This document shows positions 12,927-13,931 of a DNA stretch of 13,931 nt, piece after piece. The stretch is from a candidate division TA06 bacterium. GTDB lineage: Bacteria > Ratteibacteria > UBA8468 > MWAK01. The translations under genes and the position numbers were made by a program. Within the stretch, counting starts at the first letter, position 1. Each line of letters starts with the position of its first letter. The stretch lies in contig JAKJFK010000023.1 of NCBI GenBank assembly GCA_022704925.1, forward strand, positions 1-13,931. The letters are read 5' to 3'. Below the pieces are notes generated by a model, which saw only the letters and a program-made list of their open reading frames with translations, had not been told where the DNA came from and did no database searches.

Positions 12927-13931
12927 CGGGTTCTCCCGGTTCTTTCGAAAAAGAAAAGTAGAAGGTCTTGATCTCGAAGGGTCGGACCTCGAATTCGACG
13001 GTCTCCCGGTCGACCTGAAACGGGCGGCGCTCCTCCTCCAGCAGGTTGGTCTCCCAGGCCGCGACCGGCGCCGCCGGCAGGAAGAGTTTGGCCCGGCCGG
13101 ACTGCCCGCCCGGTTCGTAAAGGCGGATGACAAAACCCCGGCCGTCCTCGGCCGCCTTGAAGGCCGAGACGACCACCGGCACCCCCTCGGTCCGGAATAA
13201 GGAGACCGGCGGGCCGGACTCCGGAGCGGATTCCGCCAGGGACCGGACCAGCGGCGGCCGGTTGAGGGAGAAGCCCTGTTCGACCACGCCGGCCTCCGGC
13301 CAGCGGCCGGCGTGGGGGTAAAGCGCGTAGGTGAAGAGATGGCGGCCGCGGTCGGCGTCCGGGTTCGGGTACATCGGCGCCCGCAGCAGGGTCAGGCGCA
13401 GGGTCTGCCCGTCAAAATCATAGCCGTACTTGGAATCGTTAAGCAGGGCCACCCCGTAGCCGGCCTCGGAGACGTCGGCCCAGTGGTGGCCGGAGACCTC
13501 CCGGCGGAAGGCCCCCTCCGGGCCGGCCGGGACCGCCGGCCGGGCGATGGCGCCGAAGGGTATCTCATACCAGGCCTCGCCGGCCTTCAGGGAGAGCGGG
13601 AAGGCCGCCTTGATCATCCGGCGGCGCTCCTGCCAGTCGACCTCGGTCCGGAAATCGATCCGGGGCAGGCCGGCGTAAATGATGATATCCTGAACCAGCC
13701 GACTCCGGCCGTCGCTGAACTCCTGGCGCACCGCGGCCCGGACCGGGCCGGCTTCCAGCACCCGGCGCCGGACCAGCCGTCCGAAGGAGCGGCCGGTGAC
13801 CTCGTAATCGGCGTCGATATCCCAGGCCTCGTAATGGACCGGGGCCTCCCGGAAGATCCGGAAATCGTTGCCGGCGGCGCCTTCGGCCAGGACCTCGCGG
13901 CGATTGACCTTGTCGTAAAGGCGGGCCAGGC
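12907..13931 (-). CDS. GH38 alpha-mannosidase, C-terminal part (5' end outside the window)
   Basis: The frame is open from the window edge to a TGA at 12907, giving about 340 residues of the C-terminal beta-domains of a GH38 alpha-mannosidase, an enzyme that hydrolyses alpha-linked mannose. Diagnostic motifs in order are LYDKVNRREVL, then FRIFREAPVHYEAWDID, then RRRMIKAAFPL, YEIPFGAIARP, GHHWADVSEAGYGVALLND, LTLLRAPMYPNPDAD, and HLFTYALYPHAG. A GTG at 13761 is internal, since the GH38 motifs continue upstream of it. The catalytic N-terminal barrel with its zinc site and Asp nucleophile lies beyond the window, so activity and any signal peptide cannot be judged. Its stop overlaps the next start by 20 bp, indicating an operon with the downstream conserved protein and tsaD. 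Specificity is unknown; bacterial GH38 enzymes of this type usually act in the cytoplasm on imported mannosides. Confidence 0.92.
   Translation of the reverse strand, partial: LARLYDKVNRREVLAEGAAGNDFRIFREAPVHYEAWDIDADYEVTGRSFGRLVRRRVLEAGPVRAAVRQEFSDGRSRLVQDIIIYAGLPRIDFRTEVDWQERRRMIKAAFPLSLKAGEAWYEIPFGAIARPAVPAGPEGAFRREVSGHHWADVSEAGYGVALLNDSKYGYDFDGQTLRLTLLRAPMYPNPDADRGRHLFTYALYPHAGRWPEAGVVEQGFSLNRPPLVRSLAESAPESGPPVSLFRTEGVPVVVSAFKAAEDGRGFVIRLYEPGGQSGRAKLFLPAAPVAAWETNLLEEERRPFQVDRETVEFEVRPFEIKTFYFSFSKEPGEPDGRKKS
12933..12936 (-). promoter_or_regulatory. Shine-Dalgarno site for the deoxyhypusine-synthase-like gene
   Basis: Minus-strand GGAG is 6 nt before the ATG at 12926 and lies inside the last codons of the mannosidase gene. 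It decides this start over the long in-frame extension. Confidence 0.65.

Noticed and set aside
12927-13133. 69-codon N-terminal extension of the deoxyhypusine-synthase-like gene
   Set aside because: It is Arg/Ser-rich out-of-frame reading of the GH38 gene. A proper GGAG plus ATG exists at 12926.
13759-13761. GTG at 13761 as start of the mannosidase gene
   Set aside because: Upstream codons to the window edge encode further GH38 motifs (LYDKVNRREVL, HYEAWDID).
1-13931. CRISPR array, tRNA or rRNA genes, insertion sequence, phage genes
   Set aside because: No regularly spaced short repeats, no cloverleaf or GTTCRANTC-like box, no rRNA-like stretch and no transposase or integrase motif noticed. 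The only repeats are the coding duplications of the TPR genes.

Overview
The window is high-GC bacterial chromosome (coding parts roughly 60-65% GC by eye) with densely packed genes in short operons. Type I signal peptides, Shine-Dalgarno sites and sigma70-like promoters are visible. The two housekeeping genes, a stand-alone CinA C-terminal domain amidase (pncC) and tsaD, are bacterial in form. The many large secreted multi-domain carbohydrate-active proteins, plus a GH38 alpha-mannosidase, suggest a glycan-degrading, probably uncultivated lineage such as one of the Planctomycetota/Lentisphaerota/Omnitrophota-like groups. That placement is an inference, because no rRNA or other taxonomic marker is present.

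Layout. (1) Positions 2-3278, plus strand: two tandem paralogous secreted TPR/alpha-solenoid proteins. The first is cut by the window edge. Their 5' ends are identical at DNA level and their 3' ends are about 90% identical, but the middles have diverged and are AT-richer. (2) Positions 3347-10248, minus strand: a three-gene operon read from the right, consisting of a secreted protein of unknown family with a C-terminal CBM35/6-like module (9139-10248) and two large paralogous secreted glycoside-hydrolase-like proteins (6338-9142 and 3347-6298). A good sigma70 promoter lies at 10362-10389. (3) Positions 10249-10514: divergent intergenic region with promoters for both directions. (4) Positions 10515-11045, plus strand: pncC, whose perfect TATAAT sits so close to the start codon that the mRNA should be leaderless. 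(5) Positions 10993-13931, minus strand: an operon of GH38 alpha-mannosidase (5' part outside the window), a conserved protein with distant deoxyhypusine-synthase-like character, and tsaD. The end of tsaD overlaps the end of pncC by 53 bp.

How the genes work together. The secreted operon looks like an extracytoplasmic glycan-binding and glycan-processing set: carbohydrate-binding-like modules are joined to TIM-barrel domains. One paralog keeps both candidate clan GH-A glutamates, while the other lacks the presumed nucleophile and gains a CBM9/DOMON-like tail. The GH38 enzyme, which has no visible export signal in the part seen, may process mannosides. No CRISPR array, tRNA, rRNA, insertion sequence or phage gene was seen. 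The strongest candidates for new biology are the catalytic/non-catalytic GH-like pair, the mosaic tandem TPR genes and the uncharacterised gene between the mannosidase and tsaD.
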